DNA from: Phycisphaeraceae bacterium
Lineage (GTDB): Bacteria > Planctomycetota > Phycisphaerae > Phycisphaerales > UBA1924
Direction: 5' to 3'
NCBI GenBank assembly: GCA_020639135.1
Contig: JACKHE010000007.1
Coordinates: 124,001 to 188,000 of the forward strand
Length of the DNA stretch: 64,000 nt
Shown: piece after piece, positions 40,323-48,184 of the stretch
Layout of the letters: the number at the start of each line of letters is the position of its first letter
Numbering within the stretch: the first letter of the stretch is position 1
Notes under the pieces: model-generated
What the model was told of the DNA's origin: nothing
Databases searched by the model: none
What the model saw: the letters and a program-made list of their open reading frames with translations, nothing else
Position numbers and translations under genes: made by a program

Positions 40323-41639
40323 ATGCCGGCGCCATCCCCGACGACCAGCCCCGAGATCGCCCACCTGACCCGGATGCTGCGCCGCGTGAGCGAGGCCAGG
40401 ACCCCGCAGGAGTCCTCGCTGCTCTTCGGGCAGCTCACCCGGGAACTCCACCCCATCGACGGCTTCTGCTCCGTCTCTCGAAGGGGACTGGGCGACGGCC
40501 AGTACAAGATCACCCGCGCCTATCTCAAGGGCGATCTGCCGACCGAGCAGGACACGGCCAACCCCTGGCGCGACTGGAACAAGCTCGAGCTGCACCGGGG
40601 CGGCTTCATCGGTGAGGTCATCGCGCGCGACGAGCCCCAGTACTTCCCGGATCTGAACATCTCCGACGACCCGGTCCTGGGCGACGCCATCGCCGGCTTC
40701 GGGACCTGCGCCGCATTCCCCGTCTTCGACGACGGCGAGGCGCTCAACTGGGCGTTCTCGTTCCAGCGCAAATCCGACGGCATCCCGATCGAATCCTTCA
40801 TCCACTGGCTCCTGACCATCAACCTCAACGGCCGCGCCACCAAAAACCTCGTCACCATCCAGGAGGTCGAGAAGCTCAACAACCAGCTCGCCGCGCAGCT
40901 CGAACGCGTCGCCCGGATCCAGCAGTCCCTGCTCCCCGAGCGCACGCCCTGCATCCCGGGGCTCGCTATCGCGACCAGCTACCTCACCAGCAACGAATCG
41001 GGCGGCGATTACTACGACTTCTTCGACCTGGGCAGCGGCCGCTGGGGGGTGTTCATCGGCGATGTGTCGGGCCACGGCGCCGGCGCCGCCACCGTCACCG
41101 CCATGGCCAACGCGCTCCTCCACGCCCAGCCCCCGGACATGGGCGGCCCCGCCGACACCCTCGCCTGGCTCAACAAGCACATGGCCGCCAAGCGCATCGA
41201 GAGCAGCTTCATGACCGCGTTCTACGGCGTGTACGACGCCAACGACCGCACCTTCACCGGCGCCAACGCCGGCCACCCCGCGCCGCGGCAGATGCAGCCG
41301 AGGGCCAGCGCCACGATTCCCATCGTCGGCGCCTCCGCGCCACCGCTGGGCGTGCTCGAACGGATCATGCCCGAGGAGACCGTCGTCCCGCTCGGCCTGG
41401 GCGACACACTCGTCCTCTACACCGACGGCGTCACCGAGGCGTTCGGCGGCGCCGACGGCCGGACGATGTTCGGCCTGAGCCGCCTGGACGCCACCCTCAG
41501 CGCCTGCACCGGCGAGCCGCCCTGCGTGATCGACTCCATCCACGCGGCGCTGCACGCCCACACGGGCGCGATGACGCGCGACGACGACCAGACCATCGTC
41601 GCGCTCAAGGTCACCAACGAGGCCGCCCCCGATGCCTGA
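40323..41639 (+). CDS. SpoIIE/RsbU-type PP2C serine phosphatase with N-terminal GAF-like sensor
   Basis: 438 residues from ATG 40323. Residues 10-170 resemble a GAF domain (HPIDGFCSVSRRG, FGTCAAFPVFDDGEALNWAF). A short coiled coil (EKLNNQLAAQLERVARIQQSL) links it to the phosphatase, which opens with QQSLLPERTP and has the metal-binding Asp residues in ESGGDYYDFF, FIGDVSGHGAGAA, VLYTDGVTEAF and RDDDQTIVAL, all typical of RsbU/SpoIIE. Such enzymes dephosphorylate anti-sigma antagonist (STAS) proteins in partner-switching stress pathways. No RsbV/RsbW-like gene is in the window. The 3' end overlaps the next gene by 8 nt. It is divergent from the cytosine deaminase gene, 57 nt away. Confidence 0.9.
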   Translation: MPAPSPTTSPEIAHLTRMLRRVSEARTPQESSLLFGQLTRELHPIDGFCSVSRRGLGDGQYKITRAYLKGDLPTEQDTANPWRDWNKLELHRGGFIGEVIARDEPQYFPDLNISDDPVLGDAIAGFGTCAAFPVFDDGEALNWAFSFQRKSDGIPIESFIHWLLTINLNGRATKNLVTIQEVEKLNNQLAAQLERVARIQQSLLPERTPCIPGLAIATSYLTSNESGGDYYDFFDLGSGRWGVFIGDVSGHGAGAATVTAMANALLHAQPPDMGGPADTLAWLNKHMAAKRIESSFMTAFYGVYDANDRTFTGANAGHPAPRQMQPRASATIPIVGASAPPLGVLERIMPEETVVPLGLGDTLVLYTDGVTEAFGGADGRTMFGLSRLDATLSACTGEPPCVIDSIHAALHAHTGAMTRDDDQTIVALKVTNEAAPDA

Positions 41640-42078
41640 ACGCGCCGCGCCAGAGTGGTACGCCGGCGGGCTCCGCTTCGAGTGCACCGGCTGCGGCGAG
41701 TGCTGCACGGGCCCGCCCGGGTACGTCCACTTCAGCGATGAGGAAGCGCAGGCGATGGCCGCCCGCGTCGGGCTGACCCCCGAGCAGTTCCGCAAGGCCT
41801 ACGCGCGCAAGACCTCGATGGGCTGGTCGCTCCGCGAGCGCAAGACTCCGCACGGCTACGACTGCGTCTTCCTCGACCGCATCACCGAGCCCGGCAAGGC
41901 GCTGTGCAAGGTGTACGAGGACCGACCGACCCAGTGCCGGACCTTCCCCTGGTGGCCCGAGGTCCTCGCCAGCGAGAAGAGCTGGAAGCTCACCGCACGC
42001 CAGTGCGAGGGCATCGGCCGGGGCGGTTTCGTCCCCATCGAGCGCATCCGCATCGAGCGCGACAGGACGCCGAAGTGA
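41632..42078 (+). CDS. YkgJ-family cysteine-cluster protein (first of a pair)
   Basis: 148 residues. The Cys pattern FECTGCGECCTGPPGY (CxxCxxCC) near residue 18, YDCVFLD near 83, CKVYEDRPTQCRTFPWWP near 97, and a final RQCEGIG near 130 match the YkgJ/zinc- or iron-chelating family of unknown function. ATG 41632 overlaps the phosphatase stop (41639) by 8 nt, and its own stop overlaps the next start by 4 nt (GTGA), so three genes are probably translated in series. Cytosolic; no signal or membrane span. The metal is unknown. Confidence 0.85.
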   Translation: MPERAAPEWYAGGLRFECTGCGECCTGPPGYVHFSDEEAQAMAARVGLTPEQFRKAYARKTSMGWSLRERKTPHGYDCVFLDRITEPGKALCKVYEDRPTQCRTFPWWPEVLASEKSWKLTARQCEGIGRGGFVPIERIRIERDRTPK

Positions 42079-42554
42079 ACGACCGCGCCCTGGTCAGCGC
42101 GTGGCTCGACGCGGCGCGGGACGACGCCGTAGTCGCCGTGCTCGAAGCGATCTACGACTACGCCGTGGAGGCGATCGCCCAGCGCGGGCCGGTCTGCAAC
42201 ACCTCCGGGCGCTGCTGCCGTTTCGAGCAGTACGGCCACCGCCTGTACGTCACAGGCCTCGAGGCCGCGTACACCTGCTGCCGCCTGACCGAAGAGCACC
42301 CGGCGTGCAACGCCGAATCTCTCGCCGAGGCCGTCAGCACCGGCGGGTGCCCGTTCCAGATCGACAACCTCTGCGCCGTCCACCCGATCCGCCCCCTGGG
42401 GTGCAGGCTCTATTTCTGCGACCCCGTCGCGCAGGGCTGGCAGGAGGCGATCTCCGAGAAACTGCTGGCGCAGATCCGCGGTCTGCACGAGACCAACGGC
42501 GTGCCTTACCGCTACGGCGAGTGGCGAGCCATGCTCGGGATGTTCGCGGATTAG
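42075..42554 (+). CDS. YkgJ-like cysteine-cluster protein (second of a pair)
   Basis: 159 residues from GTG 42075, decided by the GTGA overlap with the upstream stop. Cys residues are arranged as RGPVCNTSGRCCRFE (residues 40-52), AYTCCRLTEEHPAC, GGCPFQIDNLCAVHPIRP and GCRLYFCDP, a second version of the YkgJ-type cluster with a different spacing from its neighbour. An N-terminal helix (ALVSAWLDAARDDAVVAVL) precedes it. Length and Cys count suggest a related metal-binding fold, perhaps a partner of the first protein. Its stop overlaps the convergent accC stop by four bases (42551-42554). Confidence 0.8.
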   Translation: MNDRALVSAWLDAARDDAVVAVLEAIYDYAVEAIAQRGPVCNTSGRCCRFEQYGHRLYVTGLEAAYTCCRLTEEHPACNAESLAEAVSTGGCPFQIDNLCAVHPIRPLGCRLYFCDPVAQGWQEAISEKLLAQIRGLHETNGVPYRYGEWRAMLGMFAD

Positions 42555-43894
42555 CCCTTGAGCAGCCGCTCGAGGTAGTGGATGTCGATGCCGCCGTGCT
42601 GGAACGACCCGTCGCGCATCAGCTCGATCTGAAGCGGGATCGTCGTCCGGATGGGCCCGACGTGGAACTCGCGCAGCGCCTGCTCCATGCGCCTGATGGC
42701 GATCCGGCGCGTGTCCCCGTGGACGATCAGCTTGCCGATCATCGAGTCGTAGTTGGGCGGGACGCGGTACCCCGCGACGGCGTGCGTATCGACGCGCACC
42801 CCGGGCCCGCCCGGCAGGTCGAACCGGTCGATGGGCCCCGGCGAGGGCGCGAAGTTGTTCGCGGGGTCCTCCGCGTTGATCCGGCACTCGATCGCGTGGC
42901 CGTTGACGGCGATGTTCCGCTGTTTGAACGGGAGCGGCTCGCCCGCCGCCACCATGATCTGCGTCTTGACGATGTCCACCCCGGTGATCATCTCCGTCAC
43001 CGGGTGCTCGACCTGCACGCGCGTGTTGACTTCGAGCAGGTAGAAGTTCTGCTTGTCGTCCAGGAGCATCTCCACCGTCGCCGCCCCGACGTACTCGGCG
43101 TTGCGCACGAGCCGCGCCGCCGCCTTGCACACCTCGTCGCGCTTCTTCGGATCGACGTGCGGCGCGGGCGCCTCCTCGATGAGCTTCTGGTGGCGGCGCT
43201 GCGTCGAGCAGTCGCGCTCGTAGAGGTGGACGGCGTTCCCGTGGCTGTCGGCGAGCACCTGCACCTCGATGTGCCTGGCGGACTCGAGGAACTTCTCGAT
43301 GTACACCGCGCCGTTGCCGAAGGCGGACTCCGCCTCCTGCCTGGCGCTCTTGAGACCCGTGCGGAGCGTCGCGATGTTGTGGGCGATGCGCATCCCGCGC
43401 CCGCCCCCGCCGGCGGCCGCCTTGACGATCACCGGGAACCCGATCTTCTGCGCGACCTGGACGGCCTCCTCCTCGTCCTCGATGGCGTCCTCGGAGCCCG
43501 GGAAGGTCGGCATCTTCGCCGCCCGAGCCAGCTTCTTGCACGAGATCTTGTCGCCCAGCTTGCCCATCGCCTCGGGGCTGGGCCCGACGAACGCGATCTG
43601 GCAGTCCCGGCACATCGCCGCGAACTCGGAGTTCTCCGCGAGGAACCCGTACCCGGGGTGGATCGCGTCGGAGTCCGTCACCTCGGCCGCGGAGATGATC
43701 CGCGACATGTTGATGTACGACTCGGACGCGGGGGGCGCCCCGATGCACACGGTGTGGTCCGCGAGCCGCAGGTACGGCGCATCACGGTCGGCGGTCGAGT
43801 ACACGCACACCGTCTCCACGCCCAGCTCCTTGCAGGCGCGGATGATCCGCAGCGCGATCTCTCCCCGGTTGGCGATCAGGATTCGTTTGAACAT
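42551..43894 (-). CDS. accC: Acetyl-CoA carboxylase, biotin carboxylase subunit
   Basis: 447 residues, the normal family length. Carboxylates biotin on AccB with ATP and bicarbonate, the first half of malonyl-CoA synthesis for fatty acids. Start MFKRILIANRGEIALRIIRA is canonical. ATP-grasp features: the Gly-rich loop KAAAGGGGRGMRIA, YIEKFLESARHIEVQVLAD, ERDCSTQRRHQK, LEVNTRVQVEHPVTE (metal and catalytic Glu/Arg) and RINAEDPANNF. The cofactor-binding segment HPGYGFLAENSEFA is present. accB lies 49 nt upstream in the same direction. The C-terminal end GIDIHYLERLL is typical. Confidence 0.98.
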   Translation of the reverse strand: MFKRILIANRGEIALRIIRACKELGVETVCVYSTADRDAPYLRLADHTVCIGAPPASESYINMSRIISAAEVTDSDAIHPGYGFLAENSEFAAMCRDCQIAFVGPSPEAMGKLGDKISCKKLARAAKMPTFPGSEDAIEDEEEAVQVAQKIGFPVIVKAAAGGGGRGMRIAHNIATLRTGLKSARQEAESAFGNGAVYIEKFLESARHIEVQVLADSHGNAVHLYERDCSTQRRHQKLIEEAPAPHVDPKKRDEVCKAAARLVRNAEYVGAATVEMLLDDKQNFYLLEVNTRVQVEHPVTEMITGVDIVKTQIMVAAGEPLPFKQRNIAVNGHAIECRINAEDPANNFAPSPGPIDRFDLPGGPGVRVDTHAVAGYRVPPNYDSMIGKLIVHGDTRRIAIRRMEQALREFHVGPIRTTIPLQIELMRDGSFQHGGIDIHYLERLLKG

Positions 43895-43943
43895 CGGTCG
43901 GCGTGGGGGTCAGCGGTTGAGTCCGCGTGGCTTCGTGCGGGGG

Positions 43944-44405
43944 TCAGCTGGGGCGGATGACGAAGAGCTTCTGCCCGAACTCGACGGGCTCGGCGTTCTC
44001 GACGAGCACGCGCTCGACGACGCCAGACATCCCGGCCTTCACCTCGTTGAAGACCTTCATCGCCTCGATGATGCACACCACCGTGTCGGGGCCGACGCTG
44101 TCGCCCACCGACACGAACGGCGGGCTGTCCGGGTCCGCCGCGCTGTAGAACGTCCCGACCATCGGCGATTCGATCCCCGGGGCGTCCTCCGGGGCGGCCC
44201 CGCCTCCCGCGCTCGCGGCGCCGGGTGCGGCGGGGGCCATCGGCGGCGGCGCATAGTGCGGCGCCGGCTGGTGCATCACCACCGGCGCGCCGTGACCGGC
44301 CCGCTTCATCGCGACCGTTTCGTCCCCGTCGCGGAGGTCCAGTTCGGAGAGGTCGTTGTCAACCATCAGCTTGATCAACGAACGCAGGGTTTTCAGGTCA
44401 ATCAT
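43944..44405 (-). CDS. accB: Biotin carboxyl carrier protein of acetyl-CoA carboxylase
   Basis: 153 residues. Carries biotin between AccC and the carboxyltransferase. The biotinylation motif is IIEAMKVFNEV with the target Lys near residue 116, followed by the barrel closing VENAEPVEFGQKLFVIRP. The N-terminal part starts MIDLKTLRSLIKLMVDNDLS and a flexible Ala/Pro-rich linker (PPMAPAAPGAASAGGG) connects them. The ESPMVGTFYSAADPDSPPFV stretch before the motif, with its thumb loop, marks the AccB rather than other biotinyl domains. Its start overlaps the pepP stop by four bases. The carboxyltransferase genes accA/accD are not in the window. Confidence 0.97.
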   Translation of the reverse strand: MIDLKTLRSLIKLMVDNDLSELDLRDGDETVAMKRAGHGAPVVMHQPAPHYAPPPMAPAAPGAASAGGGAAPEDAPGIESPMVGTFYSAADPDSPPFVSVGDSVGPDTVVCIIEAMKVFNEVKAGMSGVVERVLVENAEPVEFGQKLFVIRPS

Positions 44406-45538
44406 CTGGTCGCCCAGTCGAGTGATTTCGGTAAGGAACAGAGATTCTTCGCGCCGACGGCGGTGACGAGCACATCGTCCTCGATCCGCACGCCGCCGAT
44501 TCCGGGAAGATACACACCCGGTTCGATCGTGACGATCATCCCGGGCCTGAGCACCGTGTCGATCCCCTTCGCCAGCCTCGGGCCCTCGTGGATATCCAGC
44601 CCGATCCCGTGCCCCAGTCCGTGGCCGAACCGATCGCCAAACCCCGCCCCGGCGATGATCTCCCGGGCGACGGTGTCCACCTCCCCGGCCGTGATGCCGG
44701 GTTTAACCGCCTTGCATGCTTCGACTTGCGCTTCCAGAACGAATTCGTACACCGCCTCGAGCGGCTTCGGCCACCGCCCCAGGCAAACCGTCCGGGTCAT
44801 GTCCGAACAGTAGCCGTCCACCAGGGCGCCCCAGTCGATCAGCAGCGGCTGATTCTTCGCCGTTTTCGCTTTGCCGGGGACCGCGTGGGGCTTGGAGCCG
44901 TTCGCCCTGGCCGCGACGATGGTCGAGAAGCTCGTCCCCTCGGCGCCCAGCGATTTGAGGTGATGCTCCAGCGTCGCGGCGATCGCCGCCTCGGACTGTC
45001 CGGGCCTGACCGTCTCCAGCGTCGCCAGCAGCGCCCGCTCCTGGATCTTCACCGCCCGGCGGATGGTCCGGATCTCCGATTCATCCTTGATCAGCCGCAG
45101 CGTCGAGAGCAGGCCGACGGTGGGTTTCAGCCGCCTGGCGCCGACCGCCTTGGCCAGCCGGCCCCTCAGATGCACCGAGACATGCTCGCTCTGGAAGGCG
45201 AGCGCTTCGGGCTTCAGATCGCCGACGACCGTGCGCAACGCCTCGACGATGTCGCCGGTGCGCAGGTGCACCCGCGCGATCCCGTCCACAACCCGCAGAT
45301 CCTCCTCGAAGCGGAAGTCGCTGATCACCACGACCGACCTCGACGAAACAACGGCGTAGCTGTCATCGCCGCAGAACCCGGTGAGGTACCGGATGTCCCT
45401 GGGGTTGGTGATCAGCGCGGCGTCGCAGCCCAGACCGCGCAGCGCGGCGCGGAGCCTGGCCAGCCGCTGGCGCCGGAAGGCGTGCGGATCACTCCGGCGC
45501 TTCGACGCCTTCCCGGATTTGCTGGTCTTCACGGGCAT
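44402..45538 (-). CDS. pepP: M24-family Xaa-Pro aminopeptidase/dipeptidase
   Basis: 378 residues. Removes N-terminal residues next to proline. The pita-bread metal site is visible: Asp in LLIDWGALVDGYCSDMTRT (two Asp), His in GHGLGHGIGLDIHEGP, Glu in TIEPGVYLPG and Glu in VRIEDDVLVT. The N-terminal creatinase-like domain begins LRAALRGLGCDAALIT and NPRDIRYLTGFCGDD. The first 20 residues (MPVKTSKSGKASKRRSD) are a basic tail. The order pepP-accB-accC matches a known arrangement in other bacteria, where the peptidase gene sits ahead of the carboxylase subunits. The stop overlaps accB by four bases. Confidence 0.94.
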   Translation of the reverse strand: MPVKTSKSGKASKRRSDPHAFRRQRLARLRAALRGLGCDAALITNPRDIRYLTGFCGDDSYAVVSSRSVVVISDFRFEEDLRVVDGIARVHLRTGDIVEALRTVVGDLKPEALAFQSEHVSVHLRGRLAKAVGARRLKPTVGLLSTLRLIKDESEIRTIRRAVKIQERALLATLETVRPGQSEAAIAATLEHHLKSLGAEGTSFSTIVAARANGSKPHAVPGKAKTAKNQPLLIDWGALVDGYCSDMTRTVCLGRWPKPLEAVYEFVLEAQVEACKAVKPGITAGEVDTVAREIIAGAGFGDRFGHGLGHGIGLDIHEGPRLAKGIDTVLRPGMIVTIEPGVYLPGIGGVRIEDDVLVTAVGAKNLCSLPKSLDWATR

Positions 45539-45597
45539 GAACCGCAGAGCATAGCACGCGCGGTCGCCGGGTTCGGCGTTCGCGCCGCGCAGGCGAG

Positions 45598-46272
45598 TCA
45601 GATCTCGCCGCGCAGCGCCACGGGGGGCGACAGCAACTCGCTGAGAATGATCGCTTTGCGCAGGTCCTGCGCGTTCAGCCGGCCGAGTCGGAAGGCGGAT
45701 CCGGTGCGGCGATCGACCCGGGTCACCTCGGCGTCGGTGACCAGCCGGTGCACGACGGATTCGCCGGCGTCCGGCGCCAGGTGCTCCGCGTGCTTTGTGT
45801 GGGTCCTGAGATCCGCCAGCCGCGCCTGATCGTGCGACACCGAGGGCGGCTTGCGCATCGTCGCCACGCGGGTGTGGACGGAATCATCCGGGTCGATCAG
45901 GACCGCAGGGCGCACGGGCTGACGCGGCGTCGCCACCGGGGTCGCGGGTCGCAGCGGTCTGGGTGCGATCTGGCCCGGTCCCGGCGTGCGCTGGACCGAT
46001 TGCTGGGCCGACTGGAGCCTCGCCTGCATCTCGGCGCGGAGCGCCGCCAGACGCTCCTGCCGGAGCTGCGCGAGTTGCTGCTTGCGCTGCGCCGCCAGAT
46101 TCGGCGCGGCTTGCTGCGGCTGCTGACTGCCCGGCTGTTGCACGCGCTCCTGGTGGAGCTGCGCGCGCTTGCGCGCCTCCTCCGCCTCGGTCTTCTCCTT
46201 CATCTTCCCGAACACCCAGCTCAGCGCCGAGAAGCCCAGGATGATCAGCATGACGAGGAACTGGCCCCTCAT
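45598..46272 (-). CDS. Membrane-anchored coiled-coil protein coupled to an ABC transporter
   Basis: 224 residues from ATG 46272, which overlaps the stop of the ATPase gene (ATGA). One membrane span at the N-terminus (QFLVMLIILGFSALSWVFG), then a Lys/Glu/Arg/Gln-rich helix (residues 23-100: KMKEKTEAEEARKRAQLHQE, RKQQLAQLRQERLAALRAEM) likely to form a coiled coil, a Pro-rich linker, and a compact C-terminal part ending LRKAIILSELLSPPVALRGE. No known family recognised. Coupling to the transporter suggests a shared role in the membrane, but planctomycetes also carry such proteins next to unrelated genes. The pepP start lies 59 nt downstream. Confidence 0.72.
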   Translation of the reverse strand: MRGQFLVMLIILGFSALSWVFGKMKEKTEAEEARKRAQLHQERVQQPGSQQPQQAAPNLAAQRKQQLAQLRQERLAALRAEMQARLQSAQQSVQRTPGPGQIAPRPLRPATPVATPRQPVRPAVLIDPDDSVHTRVATMRKPPSVSHDQARLADLRTHTKHAEHLAPDAGESVVHRLVTDAEVTRVDRRTGSAFRLGRLNAQDLRKAIILSELLSPPVALRGEI

Positions 46273-47072
46273 GACTCCGCCTCCTGCGTTGGATCGATCG
46301 GCGTCACAACCGCGCCGACCGGGGTTTCGATCACGGCGAATGGTACCGCATAGATCGGCGCCAGGATGTCCGGCGTCAGCGTCGTCGGGACAGACCCCGA
46401 GGCGTCGATCGTCCCGCCGGGCCCCATCACCACGACATGATCGGCGAAGCGCGCCACCGAGGTCAGATCGTGCAGCGCCGCGATCACCCCCAGCCCCATC
46501 GACGCCAGCTCCCGGAACAGCGCCAGCGTCGCCAGCGCATGCCGCGGGTCCAGCGCGCTCGTCGGCTCGTCGGCGATCAGGAACCGCTCGGCAGCTCCGC
46601 TCCGCGCTCTGCCCCAGGGGTCCAGCTGCGCCAGCGCCCGCGCGAGCATCACCCGCTGCTGCTGACCCGCGCTCAGCGCCTGGAAGGGCCGATCGGCGAG
46701 CTTCTCCAGGTCGGTCCGGCTCAGCGCTTCCGCGACGGCGCCGGCGCCGGGCCCCAGCGCGTGCCGCCCAAGCTCCAGTGTCTGCCGGACGGTGAACGCC
46801 GCCGACAGCGTCGGGCGCTGCGCCAGGTACGCGATCCGCTTCGCCCGTTCGCCGGCGCGCAGCGAACGGACCGGGCGGTCTCCCAGCATCGCAGAGCCCA
46901 CGCTCGGCGAGGCGACCCCGGCCAGCAGCCGCAGCAGCGTCGTCTTGCCCGCGGCGTTGGGACCGATGATCGCCGTGACGGCGCCCGCGCGCAGCGCGCA
47001 CGTCACGCCGCTCAGCGCCCGTTCGCCGGAGCCGGGATAGCGGAACTCAACCTCGTTCAGGCTCAGCGTCAT
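46269..47072 (-). CDS. ABC transporter ATPase, FecE/BtuD type
   Basis: 267 residues from ATG 47072, overlapping the permease stop by four bases. Energises import with the permease of the FecCD type. Walker A is GPNAAGKTT (residues 38-46, Ala for the usual Gly/Ser), Q-loop LAQRPTLSAAF, signature LSAGQQQRVMLARALAQ, Walker B RFLIADEPTSALD and H-loop IAALHDLTSVARFAD, all in place. An insertion between signature and Walker B (DPWGRARSGAAER) is slightly longer than usual. The C-terminal segment (DILAPIYAVPFAVIE) resembles that of siderophore/cobalamin ATPases. The substrate is probably an iron chelate or corrinoid, but no binding protein gene is adjacent. Confidence 0.93.
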   Translation of the reverse strand: MTLSLNEVEFRYPGSGERALSGVTCALRAGAVTAIIGPNAAGKTTLLRLLAGVASPSVGSAMLGDRPVRSLRAGERAKRIAYLAQRPTLSAAFTVRQTLELGRHALGPGAGAVAEALSRTDLEKLADRPFQALSAGQQQRVMLARALAQLDPWGRARSGAAERFLIADEPTSALDPRHALATLALFRELASMGLGVIAALHDLTSVARFADHVVVMGPGGTIDASGSVPTTLTPDILAPIYAVPFAVIETPVGAVVTPIDPTQEAES

Positions 47073-48055
47073 GCCGACCACCCCCCGGTCCCGCGTCGAA
47101 GGAGGATCACCAGGAACACCGGCCCACCGACGAGCGCCGTCAGCACCCCGATCGGCATCCGCCCGGATCCCAGATCGATCAGGCGCACCAGCGAATCCGC
47201 CAGCACGATCAGCGCCGCGCCGCCCAGGGCCGAGCTGAGCACCAGCGGCCTGTGCGCCGGCCCGCCCAGCCCCCGCGCCAGGTGCGGGACCACCAGCCCC
47301 ACGAACGCGATCGGCCCCGCCAGCAGCACCGTCCCGGAGGTCATCGCCCCGGCGAGGAGAAACAGCGTGATCCGCAGCGCCGTCAGGCGGACGCCGACGG
47401 CGCGCGCCTCGTCGTCGCTCAGCGATGCCGCGTCCATCGCCGGGCCCAGCGCGGCGCCGATCACGACCCCGACGAGCGTCACGACCCCGACGAGCGTCAG
47501 CCGGGGCCACAGGACATCATCGCTGAGCGAGCCGAGCGTCCACTGCGCCGCCGCGGCAAGGCCCCCCGCGGGAAGCAGGTGCGTCACCAGCAGCGTCAGC
47601 GCCGAGGCGATCATCGAGATGATCACCCCGACAAGGATCAGCGTCACCGGGTCGATCATGCCGCGCCGCTGCGCGATCGCGTACACCAGCCCCAGCGTGG
47701 TGAGCGCCCCCAGCAGCGCCGAGTACGCCGGGGGCTCGTACTGCACGATGGCCCCGGTCGCGAGATACCCGAGGTAGATCGAGATCATCACTCCCAGGCT
47801 GGACCCGGAGGTCAGCCCAAGCACCGCCGGCGACGCCAGCGGGTTCCGCAGGAGCGATTGCAGCAGCACCCCGCTGACAGCCAGAGCCGCGCCGACCAAC
47901 AGCCCGGACACCGTCCTGAGCAGGCGGAGATCCAGCTCCGCGGCGTCCCTCGGCCAGTCCCCGATCCCGTCAGGGCCAACCAGCATCCGCAGCGCGACAA
48001 CACCCGCCAGCACCACGCCGGCGACGATGACCGTGATCCAGGGCCGCTTCGCCAT
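47069..48055 (-). CDS. ABC transporter permease, FecCD/BtuC family
   Basis: 328 residues from ATG 48055. Multi-span inner-membrane permease (about 9-10 hydrophobic segments such as WITVIVAGVVLAGVVALRML and LTLVGVVTLVGVVIGAAL). Family marks are LRLLRTVSGLLVGAALAVSG, QSLLRNPLASPAVLGLTSG, GPIAFVGLVVPHLAR and GRMPIGVLTALVGGPVFLV, the last two being the coupling region and C-terminal loop of FecCD/BtuC. Imports iron-siderophore, heme or cobalamin. An upstream in-frame extension of 54 residues has no permease features. It is the first gene of the permease/ATPase/coiled-coil set, divergent from the histidine kinase 129 nt away. Confidence 0.95.
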   Translation of the reverse strand: MAKRPWITVIVAGVVLAGVVALRMLVGPDGIGDWPRDAAELDLRLLRTVSGLLVGAALAVSGVLLQSLLRNPLASPAVLGLTSGSSLGVMISIYLGYLATGAIVQYEPPAYSALLGALTTLGLVYAIAQRRGMIDPVTLILVGVIISMIASALTLLVTHLLPAGGLAAAAQWTLGSLSDDVLWPRLTLVGVVTLVGVVIGAALGPAMDAASLSDDEARAVGVRLTALRITLFLLAGAMTSGTVLLAGPIAFVGLVVPHLARGLGGPAHRPLVLSSALGGAALIVLADSLVRLIDLGSGRMPIGVLTALVGGPVFLVILLRRGTGGWSA

Positions 48056-48184
48056 GACGCAGAACGTACCGCAACGTTCGCCTTCAAGGGCGCAACCGGG
48101 GAAGATGAAGCTGTGAGTCCGACCGATCAAACCCACAATCCCCCGGCTTCCCCCGGCCACGTCAGGCCCGGGATCCTTGGGCCC

